Assembly (NCBI GenBank): GCA_003255025.1
Contig: QANY01009329.1
Coordinates: 880,866 to 944,865 of the forward strand
DNA length: 64,000 nucleotides
Direction of reading: 5' to 3'
Source of the DNA: Datisca glomerata
Taxonomy: Eukaryota; Streptophyta; Magnoliopsida; Cucurbitales; Datiscaceae
The first letter of the stretch is position 1. Each line of letters opens with the position of its first letter. Positions 23,891 through 33,504 of this stretch are shown one piece after another. A model generated the notes under the pieces. The model was given only the letters and a program-made list of their open reading frames with translations. It searched no databases and was not told where the DNA came from. The translations under genes were made by a program, and so were the position numbers.

Positions 23891-24461
23891 AAAAAATGGC
23901 ATGAACAATGGGCCCTATGTTGAGTAAGTGGTGAGATGGTGCCCCTGTTGCTAAGTTGGAGCTCGGGAAGCTAAAGTAGGATGGCTGATGTGACGTGTCC
24001 CTATGAACGTATTACATATCCTACTCGTATTACCATGGTCTTCCGAGTAGGGTGTTACTCGCGTAGGGAGAATACTGGTTTACTTTTAATGACAAAGGTG
24101 GTTATTGCCATCAGAAGACTTTGGTTGGTTAAAGAGAAAACATGTTGGCATACCATTTCCGCGCGTGGTGAAAGAGTCCATAGAATGCTATGCCTTGATA
24201 GCAAAGCCAACTAGCAGAGTCGATGCGAGGATCGGTGGGATGCTATAGCTTTAAGAGATAGGGGTGGAGTCTCAACTACCACACTACTGCTATACCACTA
24301 GCACTCCACGAGTGGATTAGTTGATTGACTAGACTGAGACTCTTTTTTATATAAAAAACTTTAAGAATCTAAAGAAAGTAGCAAAAATCATAAGAGAAGC
24401 AAGGTCCAGAAGGTTGGGAAGTAGTACACCCGGTTCACCTGGTTATACCACTGCAGGGCCC

Positions 24462-26086
24462 AATCATACTCAAAAGAAGAGTTTGATCCTGGCTCAGAAG
24501 GAACACTAGCTATATACTTAACACATGCAAGTCGAACGTTGTTTTCGGGGAGTTGGGCAGAAGGAAAAGAGGCTCCTAGCTAAAGGTAGCTTGTCTCGCC
24601 CAGGAGGTGGGAACAGTTGAGAACAAAGTGTGAACAGGTGCGTAACGAGTGGGAATTTGTCGAACAGTTCAGGCCAAATCTTGAAGAAAGCTAAAAAATG
24701 TTATTTGATGAGCCTGCATAGTATTAGGTAGTTCGTCAGGTAAAGGCTGACCAAGCTAATGATGCTTAGCTAGTCTTTTCGGATGATCAGCCACAATGGG
24801 ACTGAGACGCGGCCCGGACTCCAATGGGGGGCAGCAGTGGGGAATCTTGGACAATGGGCAAAAGACCGATCCAGTAATATCGAGGAAGAAGCCCCGACTA
24901 ACTCCGTGCTAGCAGCCACGGTAAGACGGGGGGGGGGGGGGGGGNNNNNNGGGGGGGGGGGGGGGGGGAGTTGTTCTTCAAAATTACTAGGCGTAAAGGG
25001 CATGTAGGCGGCGAATCGGGTGAATCGGGTTGAAAGTGAAAGTCGTAAAAAAATGGTGGAATGCTCTCGAAACCAATTCACTTGAGTGAGGCAGAGGATA
25101 GTGGAATTTCGTGATCTACGAAGGAATGCCAAAAGTGAAGGCAGCTCTATGGGTCCTTATCGACGTTGGGGTGCGAAAGCATGGGGAGCTAACGGGATTA
25201 GATACCTTGGTAGTCCATGCTGTAAACGATGAGTGTTCGCCCTTGGTCTACAAGGATCAGGTGCCCAGCTAACGCGTGAAACACGCCGCCTGGGGAGTAC
25301 GGTCGCAAGACCGAAACTCAAAGGAATTGACGGGGGCCTGCACAAGCTTTGGAGCATGTGGTTTAATTTGATACAACGTGCAAAACATTACCAGCCCTTG
25401 ACATGTGAACAACAAAACCTGTCCCTAACGGGATGGTACTGACTTTCATACAAGTGTTGTATGGATGTCGTCAGCTCGTGTCGTGAGATGTTTGGTCAAG
25501 TCCTATAACGAGCGAAACCCTCATTTTGTGTTGCTGAGACATGCTCCTAAGGTGAAAGTCTTTGCAACCGAAGTGAGTTGAGGAGTCGAGTTACGTGCCA
25601 GCGCTACTAATTGAGTGCCAACACGTAACTGTGCTGTCAGTAAGAAGGGTGGCGGCGCCTTTCGAACGAAGCACTTTCTAGTGTGCACTTTAGTTTGATT
25701 GCAGCTAGTGTGCTTTACTAAATAGAAATGGCTTTTCTCGCTTGTTTAGTTCAAGGTTTTGGCCTTATCTTGCAGGTGACAATGACGTCGAGTTGGAAGC
25801 GGAGAAAGACTCGGCATTCAGGCGAGCCGCCCGGTGGTGTGGTACGTAGTAGGTTTAGTACGCCCTGCCAAAACGGCTCTGAAATAAACAGAAAGGTGCG
25901 TGCCGCACTCACGAGGGACTGCTAGTGATATACTGGAGGACGATGGGGATGACGTCAAGTCCGCATGGCCCTTATGGGCAGGGCCATGCACGTGGTACAA
26001 TGGCAATTACAATGGGAAGCAAGGTTGTAAGGCGGAGCGATCCGGAAAGATTGCCTCAGTTCAGATTGTTCTCTGCAATTCAGGAA

Positions 26087-26124
<38 letters not shown>

Positions 26125-26345
26125 TCGTGGTGAATATGTACCCGGGTCCTTTATGCACCGCTCGTCACACCTTGGGAATTGGTTTCGCCTGAAGCATCGG
26201 ACCAATGATCACCCATGACTTCTGTGTAACACACGTGCCACGAAGGCTTTTGGTGGTCTTATTGGCGCATACCACAGTGGGGTCTTCGAATGGGGTGAAG
26301 TCATAACAAGGTAGCCGTAGGGGAACCTGTGGCTGGATTGAATCC
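24462..26345 (+). pseudogene. rrn18: Mitochondrial small-subunit (18S) rRNA, nuclear-copy pseudogene
   Basis: Near full-length plant mitochondrial rrn18. Universal landmarks are in order: GAGTTTGATCCTGGCTCAG (24479), GAACGTTGTTTTCGGGGAG typical of plant mtDNA, the 530-loop region before 24920, GGATTAGATACC (25196), AAACTCAAAGGAATTGACGG (25314), GTCGTCAGCTCGTG (25466), and the 3' end GTCATAACAAGGTAGCCGTAG with GGCTGGATTGAATCC (26331). Several conserved positions carry transitions, for example TAGTCTTTTC and GATACCTTGGTAG; this fits loss of function and methylation-driven decay in the nucleus. A 6-N gap lies in a G homopolymer at 24945-24950. Open frames overlapping it are shadows. Confidence 0.92.
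24929..24968. other. Assembly gap inside a poly-G run
   Basis: Six N are flanked on each side by long runs of G inside the rrn18 copy. Plant mitochondrial rrn18 has a short natural G run here, so the flanking G stretches are probably a sequencing or gap-filling artefact and true length is unknown. Confidence 0.9.
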
Positions 26346-26950
26346 TTCGCGATGGAAATGCCCTCTTCCCCCAACCCAACTAAGGGGAAGCACCTACTCC
26401 TAAAAAAATGAAAAAGAAAAAGCAGCGAGCTACAAAAGCGAAGCGAGCCGGGCTAGTAGCGCGCATCCATTTTTTAGCTGGCTTCAAATCAAAGCTTGAC
26501 TTATAAGGAAGGGCTTAAAAGCACCTAACCTAGGTTGGGAAAAGCCCTTTGTTCCTAGTCAAGCCTAAACACCCTGCAATCTTTCGAAAGCGCTCACGAG
26601 CAAGAAAACGAATGCGCCAACGCGCAATAGCTTTCACGCAAGTTACTAAATCCCTTGCTTGTAGCCTTCGAGCCCCAGCCTACGTTTGCTTAGTAAGTAA
26701 GCTTAAACTGCGTGAAAGGTTGCTTTTCAAATTATATAATGGAAGGCGCTATCTTAAGGAGCCTTTTCTTCCTGGCCTTCAATGCAGACCTTCTTATTAT
26801 GAAAAGGGGAAAGGGGCTACCAACATAGGGGGCTAGCTTGCTTCCATTGGTGGCGGGCGGGCGAAGGGTCCAAAGGACACGTAGCCGGGGGCGAGTCACT
26901 AAATCCAAGAGTTTCATTTTCCTTCTTGTTCATCAATCAAAAATCAAGAT
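26346..26950. other. Mitochondrial-type spacer between rrn18 and rrn5
   Basis: No gene found. The usual rrn18-rrn5 spacer in angiosperm mtDNA is around 100-200 bp; this one is about 600 bp, suggesting an insertion or a lineage-specific spacer. An AAAAAAATGAAAAAGAAAAAG block near 26402 and GC-rich stretches with AGCGAAGCGAG are typical of plant mtDNA. Confidence 0.6.
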
Positions 26951-27070
26951 AAACCGGGCACTATGGTGAGACGTGAAAACACTTGATCCCATTCTGACCT
27001 CGATATGTGGAATCGTCTTGTGCCAAATTTACTGAGATTGTTCGGGAGATATGGTCCAAGCCTAGTGAAG
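26951..27070 (+). pseudogene. rrn5: Mitochondrial 5S rRNA, nuclear copy
   Basis: The sequence follows plant mitochondrial 5S rRNA from AAACCGGGCACTATGGTGAG through GACCTCGATATGTGGAATCG to GATTGTTCGGGAGATATGG and CCAAGCCTAGTGA. It sits downstream of rrn18 on the same strand, as in angiosperm mtDNA. A few transitions relative to the usual sequence (CACTTGATCCC, CATTCTGACC) suggest nuclear decay. Confidence 0.9.
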
Positions 27071-28504
27071 AAATGAAAATGAAAAAGAGCTCGTGAGCTA
27101 ATGGTGCCTGAAAGTGCCATAACATAAGTAACTTCGTGCTCTCCCTTTAATTGGCCGCTCTGTCATTGTCTGAAAAAAATGAAATGAACGTAACCACTTG
27201 AAATATAATAAAAAATCTTTTCTTTTGTCTATTTTGTTCGATCATAAAATCGAAGTTAGAAAAGCGCTTGGACTTATTCTTTTATATATATATATATACT
27301 TATGCATATATATAAGGCTTCTTCGCGTCTACTTTGTTTCCATCTTTGGCCTTGGTTTTGGTGCCTTATCATTTATAATTAATTTCGAGTGTATCCGGAT
27401 CGGATGACAAATCCTCGGACACACTTTAAGCTTTCTTGACTTTCCCAAACAATGCTTAGGATCTCACCGAGGTATCTTCGTTAGAAGCGCACAAACAAGT
27501 CCCCCCGACACCACTTGAGACTCCTTCGCCCCCTGAGACGCCTGATCCTCAAGCTCATCACCCTGGTACCGCTGCTCGTCCTTAGGTTTCAAGAAAAAAT
27601 AATTTAGAAGCCTCCCCCGAGTAAAAACTCTCGAAGATAAAGATTCATCGGTGAGACAAAAAAGGGGACTATTGGCACTAGGTGCTAAGAAACTTGCAAT
27701 CGCAAGTCACACAAGAACAATATAATAGAGAACTGGAATTTGAATCGAGGGATCTTCAACTCTGGGACCAGGCTGCTTCTCTTTTCAAGATGGAATTATT
27801 TCACCATCCAGATATAATAAAGAATTGTATCAACACCAAGAAGCCATTTTTCCTTTTTTAAAATGACCAACTAAATACATTGAGAAGTCCTTTAGGCACG
27901 ACGATAACCGGCCTAAAGATGTCCTCATTTTCGACAAAAGGGAAATGGCACAATGAAAATGATCTAAGATCTAAAAGAGAAAGGACCCACATCATCCACG
28001 TTCCGTTCCATTGTGGAAGCTTATTGTTGGAGGCCCACTCTTTCCAGCAGGAGTTAGTGGGGAAGGGGAGAGGTGAGGTGGGCCCTTCAATTCAACTCAA
28101 GCTTGAAAAGCACCTTTTATATAACATCTTTCTCTCCCAACAAGTCTTTCTTCCTTCATTTTTTAAGCTTCTCATTACCCGCAGGAGTCCCACTGCCGTT
28201 AGCACCTTTTTTGGTACTCCTTGAACCTAGTGATTTACAACCACCTCACTGAAGACTTTCTATATATCTGTCTCCATCGAATCAAACGCGGGGCCCTTAA
28301 CAACCAATGAAGCTCGTCTTCTACGGGATTGGGCCCATCCCCCTTAGCTGGTGTTATGAGGACCCAAAAAAAGGTAAGGATGCCCAATGGATACAGCTAG
28401 GGCCGTCGAAACTTCTCCTTTCCTAATCCCAAACTAAAGCAGCTTTTGCGGTTGCCGCCCGGTTTGAAAGTGACAACTGGAAGAATGAATAGTGCAGAAC
28501 AGAT
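27071..28504 (+). other. Mitochondrial-type region with unassigned open-frame remnants
   Basis: Two coding-like patches occur on the plus strand. At 27480-27850 one frame, with breaks, gives ETPSPPETPDPQAHH and later FESRDLQLWDQAASLFKMEL. At 27880-28224 an open frame begins MRSPLGTTITGLKMSS. The base composition and position suggest mtDNA, perhaps leader or chimeric open frames of the kind found beside mitochondrial ATP-synthase genes, but I do not recognise a gene. The far end meets the LINE at about 28505. Confidence 0.35.
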
Positions 28505-30256
28505 AGAATTTTTTTCTATATGAAAACTTAAGTAAGCTCTCTCTGGGTGAGAAAAGACTCAAGAATATGATCGATCAGTCTACTTTCCATTTCTGAACTG
28601 CTACTCGAAATGATTTTGACAAATTGCTTTGTATGGAGGAAACTTGATGGAAACAGAAAGAAAGGGTTCAGTGGCTCCAGGAAGGCGATAAGAGCACTAA
28701 GTTCTTTCACACTGTTGCTAAAGATAATCATAGAAGACAGATGATCAGGAAAAACCAGCTAGAAGATGGGTCGAAGACTAAGATGCAATTTGAGATGCTG
28801 GTTAGAAGTTTTTTTAGTCAGTTTTATCTTCTGAAACCAACTCCATTAAGAATAGAATATTACAAAACATCTCAAGCCTTGTTACTATTGAGGAAAATGA
28901 GATGCTAAGTTCACCTCCAACGGAAGAAGACATAAAAGATGTTGTTCTCTTAACAAATCCTCAAAGCTCTCCAGAACCTGGTGGATTTTCTTACACATTC
29001 TACCCCGTATGGGACATCAAAAAAAATTCTTTGATTGTGGCAGTTCTGTATTTCTTTTATGGTGGTATCATCCCTAGATCGATCAATGCAAGAGCAATTG
29101 CCTTTATTCTGAAAAAGGGGTTTCTAGCCACCTTTTCATATTTCAGGCCAATCAGTCTTTGTAACTTTAGTTACAAGGTGATCATGAAGATCCTATCCAA
29201 TAGGCTGAGTCAAATTCTTCCTATCATCATCTCTAAAGAGCAAGGTGCGTTTGTTAAAGATCATTTAATATCTGATAACATAACCATTGTTCATGAACTT
29301 GTGAGAGAAATTCATAGGCACGCGTATGGAGGCAATATCGTCTTCAAACTTGATATGATGAAGGCATACGATCGTCTGGAATGGGATTTCCTCTTTTAAG
29401 TCATGGGTCAGTTTTCTTTCTCAAACACTTTCATTTTACTCATAAAAGTGGTTTGAAAAAGAAAAAAACTTTTTTGTATTGGTCAATGGATCATATTATG
29501 ATTTCTTTATAAGCTCAAGAGGACTTCGTCAAGGTTTGGAACCCTAGAATCTTCATTATTGTGGAGGAAGCACTTAGCAGGGGTTTATCTTCTCTCTTCC
29601 AAAAAGCACTTTTGGGATTTGACAATTGTGGATCATTTATCTTCATCACTGGACGAGACTCTTGTTTTCTGCAGTGGTTTAAAGCAATCTATCTCGAACC
29701 TATTTGGCTTTCTTCACAAGTATGAAGCTTCATCAGGTCAGCGTATTAACAAGTCTAAGTGTGCTCGCTTTCTCTCAAGGAAAACTACTGCAACTAGGAA
29801 GATTGTGATGCAAAACACTTCGGGTATCTCTTGCAAAAGGATGAAAAATCACTTACCTGGGTGCTCCTTTGTATTGTGGAAAGTTAAAAAATAAAGACAT
29901 TTATAACCCGAAAGTTAGAAATAGAAGGCTGGGTTGGAAGATGACTCACACTTGCAGGAATATTGATACTTGTGAAAGATGTCTTATCTTCTATTCCTCT
30001 TCAAATACTGGCAGCTTGTTTTCTTCCAAATGGAGTCATGAATACCAGAAACTTTTTGATGTCCAACTTTCTTTGGTCTGATAAAATCGATGACCATAGG
30101 AAGCATTGGATTTCATGGAAACTAAGATCTTCTCCAAAAAGGGAAATGGGTCTTGACGTTAGAACTTTTCAAGATGGATATAAAGTTTTCAAGATGAAGA
30201 TGGGCTGGAAACTGCTCAATTCAAACGGTCTTTGGACTTCAAAGAAATGTTTTTGA
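28505..30256 (+). mobile_element. L1-type LINE remnant 1 (reverse transcriptase region)
   Basis: Plus-strand pieces in several frames give, in order, LSKLSLGEKRL and VQWLQEGDKSTKFFHTV (to about 28720), the RT core at 28902-29399 (FRPISLCNFSYKVIMKILSN, ISKEQGAFV, KLDMMKAYDRLEWDFL), a SSRGLRQG-type stretch near 29515, HLSSSLDETLVFCSG near 29635 where FADD normally stands, FGFLHKYEASSGQRINKSKC, and VLSSIPLQILAACFLPNGVM with NFLWSD near 30090. Endonuclease and ORF1 are absent, so it is 5'-truncated, and it stops short of a poly-A. The catalytic aspartates are lost and frames shift repeatedly. Confidence 0.92.
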
Positions 30257-30382
30257 CCTAGCTTATGTTATTTATTTTTACCTTATCCCTTGTATCAATA
30301 ATAACATATTAATAACTCAACTAACTCAATCAAATCAAAATAAATACAATTATCTTCAAGAACTAAGAAATTTTTTTTTGTT

Positions 30383-30565
30383 ATGCTTAATATCTTATGT
30401 ATCTGTCTCCATTCTATCCTTTATTCAAGTAGTTTTTTTTGCCAAATTGCCTGAGGCCTACGCTTTTTTGAATCCAATAGTAGATGTTATGCCAGTAATA
30501 CATTTGTTCTTTTTTTCTATTAGCTTTTGTGTGGCAAGCTGCTGTAAGTTTTTTATGCGATTTTT
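30383..30565 (+). pseudogene. psbK: Plastid psbK pseudogene
   Basis: psbK encodes a small membrane subunit of photosystem II. The plus strand gives MLNIL, then after a small deletion and frame change [21 protein letters not shown] and MPVIHLFF with an AAVSFR-type end near 30545. The mature core is readable only by changing frame, and the C-terminal end is altered. A plastid copy is about 61 codons. Confidence 0.92.
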
Positions 30566-30939
30566 AATATTGTCCTTGAAAAGATCATGATTTACTCGAA
30601 AATATTTCTAACAATTTCTAAGATCAGATAAGTCTTACATAGAGTATGAATCCTTGAGTCAAATATTGAAATTCTTGTATAGCTGGGATAAATCTAGATC
30701 ACTCCCATTTTCTTATTCGAACTTTTTTTTCCATTGAACGACCCTATTAGAGTGCCCCACAGTATATAATTGTTGGTATGAAAAATTTTTAGTAATGAAC
30801 GACTCGACTCTGAATGTCTGGATTTTTTTTATATTTCTAGAAATAACTTCAATTATTGGTGTCAAAATAGGGTATGCGGTATAAAAATAGAGAATTTATT
30901 CTCTTTTTTTTCCAAAAAAAAGATCTTGGAGATTGTGTA
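30566..30939 (+). other. Plastid psbK-psbI spacer
   Basis: Non-coding spacer consistent with the plastid psbK-psbI interval, including TGAACGACCCTATTAGAG near 30735. Confidence 0.7.
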
Positions 30940-31050
30940 ATGCTTACTCTCAAACTATTTGTTTATACAGTATTGATATTCTTTGTTTCTCTCTTCATTT
31001 TCGGATTGCTATCTTATCACCCGGGATGTAATCCTAGACTTGAAGAATAA
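30940..31050 (+). pseudogene. psbI: Plastid psbI, open frame preserved in a nuclear copy
   Basis: An uninterrupted 36-codon frame starts [19 protein letters not shown] and ends with a stop at 31048-31050, the normal length of psbI (photosystem II reaction-centre protein I, one membrane span). Substitutions occur in the C-terminal half ([15 protein letters not shown] against the usual GFLSNDPGRNPGREE). Without a plastid promoter, and with damaged neighbours, I take it to be a non-functional insert that simply lacks a stop. Confidence 0.92.
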
Positions 31051-31059
31051 AAAAATAAG

Positions 31060-31857
31060 ATTTTAGACGTGAACGTATTGAGCAATATAATAGAGAATTA
31101 AAATTGTAAATACTGATACCGTACTTCAAGTAGGCGATGGCATTGCTCGTATTTATGGTCTTGATGAAGTAATGGCAGGTGAATTAGTCGAATTTGAAGA
31201 GGGTACTATAGGCATTACTCTAAATTTGGAATCAAATAATGTTGGTGTTTTATTAATGGGTGACGGTTTGCTGATACAAGAGGGAAGTTCTATAAAAGTA
31301 ATAGGAAGAATTGCTCAGATACCAGTAAGCGAGGCTTATTTAGGACGTGTTATAAATGCCATGACTAAACCTATTGATGGTCAAGGTGAAATTTCCACTT
31401 CTGAATCTTGGTTAATTGAATCTCCAACTCCTGGTATTATTTCAAGGCGTTCCGTATAGGAGCCTCTTCAAATAAGACTTATTGCTATTGATTCGATGAT
31501 ACCTATAGGACGCGGTCAGTGAGAATTAATTATCAGGGAAAGGCAGACCGGTAAAACAACAGTAGCTACGGATACGATTCTCAATCAACAAGGGAAAAAT
31601 GTAAAATATGTTTATGTAGCTATTGGTCAAAAAGCATCTTCTGTGGCTCAAGTAGTGGCCACTTTACAGGAAAGAGGAGCAATGGAATGCACTATTGTGG
31701 TAGCTGAAACGGCGGATTCTCCGACTACATCACAATACCTTGTCCCTTATACATGAATGTTTTTGACTGAATATTTTATGTACCGTAAACAATACACTTC
31801 AATCATTTATGATGATCCCTCCAAACAAGCACATGCTTATTGCCAAATGATTATAAC
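31060..31857 (+). pseudogene. atpA: Plastid atpA pseudogene, partial
   Basis: atpA encodes the alpha subunit of plastid ATP synthase (about 505 aa). The piece begins near residue 14 (RIEQYNREL) and continues through [66 protein letters not shown] (followed by a stop), the Walker-A region [32 protein letters not shown] and [13 protein letters not shown], to [13 protein letters not shown] near residue 280. Stops fall near 31457, 31520, 31754 and at the end. The C-terminal half is missing. It is adjacent to psbI on the same strand, unlike a plastome. Confidence 0.93.
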
Positions 31858-31860
31858 AAA

Positions 31861-32216
31861 TTGTAGCGTTAATTGATTATATTTTCATGTTAAAAAGTTA
31901 AGTGGATACTAATATAACCGATGCATATGAGTCTTTTTAACTTCTTATGATTAAGAAAATAGGAGTTTTCATCTTTCTTTTTTTAATTTTAATAGTTTAA
32001 TATAATACTAACATATACACACACATATATATATANTGTAGAATCTTTTTATTTATTGAAAAATAAATCATGATGTAATTATAATATGAAAAAGGTGTTT
32101 TTGTTATTTTCAATTTTGAATTTATTCTCATAAGTAGTAGTTTTCCCTTTTTGTTTTGTAATTCATTTTATCTAAAAGATAGTATTTTTAGCTAAAACTT
32201 CGCATTTTAATTTATA
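31861..32216. other. AT-rich spacer between plastid insert and Helitron-like end
   Basis: No features except a short CA/TA-rich repeat near 32010-32035 with one ambiguous base (N at 32036). Confidence 0.6.
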
Positions 32217-33504
32217 CTAGGCGTGGCACGTGCACGTGCCAGGTGCCTGATGATTATAACGTCCTCATATGGACAATTCAACATATTTTAATTTTTTGTA
32301 TATAATTAAGGAGACGTACATAATAATGATAGATGAATTATTAAAATAACGACTACTCATAATTCTACATAAACTACATAAGATAATATTTACTTCATAA
32401 TAGTAACACATAACATAAAGTTAAAAAAATTTATAGAAACATGCATGTTTCATCATTTTTTTATATTATGGTCTTATTTATCTACATCTAGTCTAGATAA
32501 AAAAAACTAACTGAAACATATACAAAGTATAATCAACTTTATTCTTAGAAAATATATCATAAATATTAAAAAAGTTTCAAAGCCACTTCTTTGTCTTCTT
32601 CTATTTTCTCATTGTTCTTTCCTTCAGCTTCGGACCGCATCCATATTATTCCTCTTAAATCTTTATTTCTATCTGACTATTAGAGCTCTGAGGTTAATGT
32701 CACATCTACTTATCTTCAGAATTAGACTAAAACTCATAATCATTTTTTCTAAAATGTCAAAAATCATAATATAGAATCAAGTTAATAACAGAGTCAAAAA
32801 GAAAATCAAGATTGATTCACAACAAATCATGGACGAAGACGAAAAATCAAAAATAAAAAATTAATACACATTGACTTTGAAATTCCTGTTTCGTTAGAGG
32901 AATGGACCACTAAAATGGCCGTTGTTCTTTTTCCTAGGCATTTGCTCACTGTAAGTTCCCGAATTTCAGTTACTATCATTAGCCAAAAAATCATAAAAAC
33001 TTGCTTGTATAGGTACCTAAATTCAAGATTATAGCTACAATCAGTAAATGTAAAAAGATATTTTACAAGTAATAAGAATAAGAATCCACGTTAGACAATG
33101 AAAATGCACATGTTCATTATCAGAAGCGTAAAACTCTAAAATATGAATAGAATAAGTCAAACGGCAACAAACGAAGATGATGAAATCACTAGAATATGAA
33201 ATTTTCAGGACAAGATGAAGGATATATGTAAACAAAGTAACCTCAAGATTCGTATCCTATTGTATTACACTTATTCCTGATGAATTTGTAACATACTAAA
33301 GAAATAACTATAACCAAACTAAAACTAAAGATAAAAACATCACCGTGAAGTACCTAATCAACTTCATATGAATTGGAACACCTTCTCTTCTTATGACCCT
33401 AAATGTTTCCATGACAGACCAAACAAAGCCATAATCAATGCCCATAATTACATTGTCAGGTACTCAAATCACAATCCATAGTGCTATTGGTATTGGAACA
33501 ATCA

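Larger units (their letters stand above)
21330..28504. other. Mitochondrial-type DNA insertion (NUMT), rearranged
   Basis: The block carries degraded copies of three plant mitochondrial genes: mttB (minus), rrn18 and rrn5 (plus), in a GC-richer background typical of plant mtDNA spacers. Nuclear retroelements lie outside it, all genes are damaged, and it adjoins a LINE and plastid DNA, which argues for a nuclear insertion rather than the organelle genome. Scraps of gypsy retrotransposon (23070-23330, 23770-23880) sit inside; such scraps also occur in plant mtDNA, so they may have arrived with it. Both ends are approximate. Confidence 0.8.
30265..31860 (+). other. Plastid-type DNA insertion (NUPT)
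   Basis: The segment carries psbK and psbI with their spacer, then a piece of atpA. In a standard plastome psbK and psbI lie together but are followed by trnS-GCU, trnG and trnR, and atpA lies on the opposite strand. Here the tRNA genes are gone and atpA is on the same strand about 10 bp after psbI, so the insertion is rearranged. Mutations in psbK and atpA confirm it is not functional plastid DNA. Confidence 0.9.

Noticed and set aside
24462..26345. 16S-like rRNA as bacterial contamination
   Set aside because: Phrases such as GAACGTTGTTTTCGGGGAG and the linked rrn5 downstream are those of plant mitochondria, and the block is embedded among plant retroelements and plastid pseudogenes.
24770..26374. 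Many open frames across the rRNA region on both strands
   Set aside because: They overlap rRNA sequence and have no domains; they are shadows, and two of them run through the N gap.
31172..31459. Open frame of 95 codons as a functional gene
   Set aside because: It is an interior part of atpA between a missing start and in-frame stops, so it is a pseudogene piece.
21330..31860. True organelle genome fragment rather than nuclear insertion
   Set aside because: Genes from two different organelles are adjacent, all but psbI are broken, and nuclear LINE and LTR sequences abut them.
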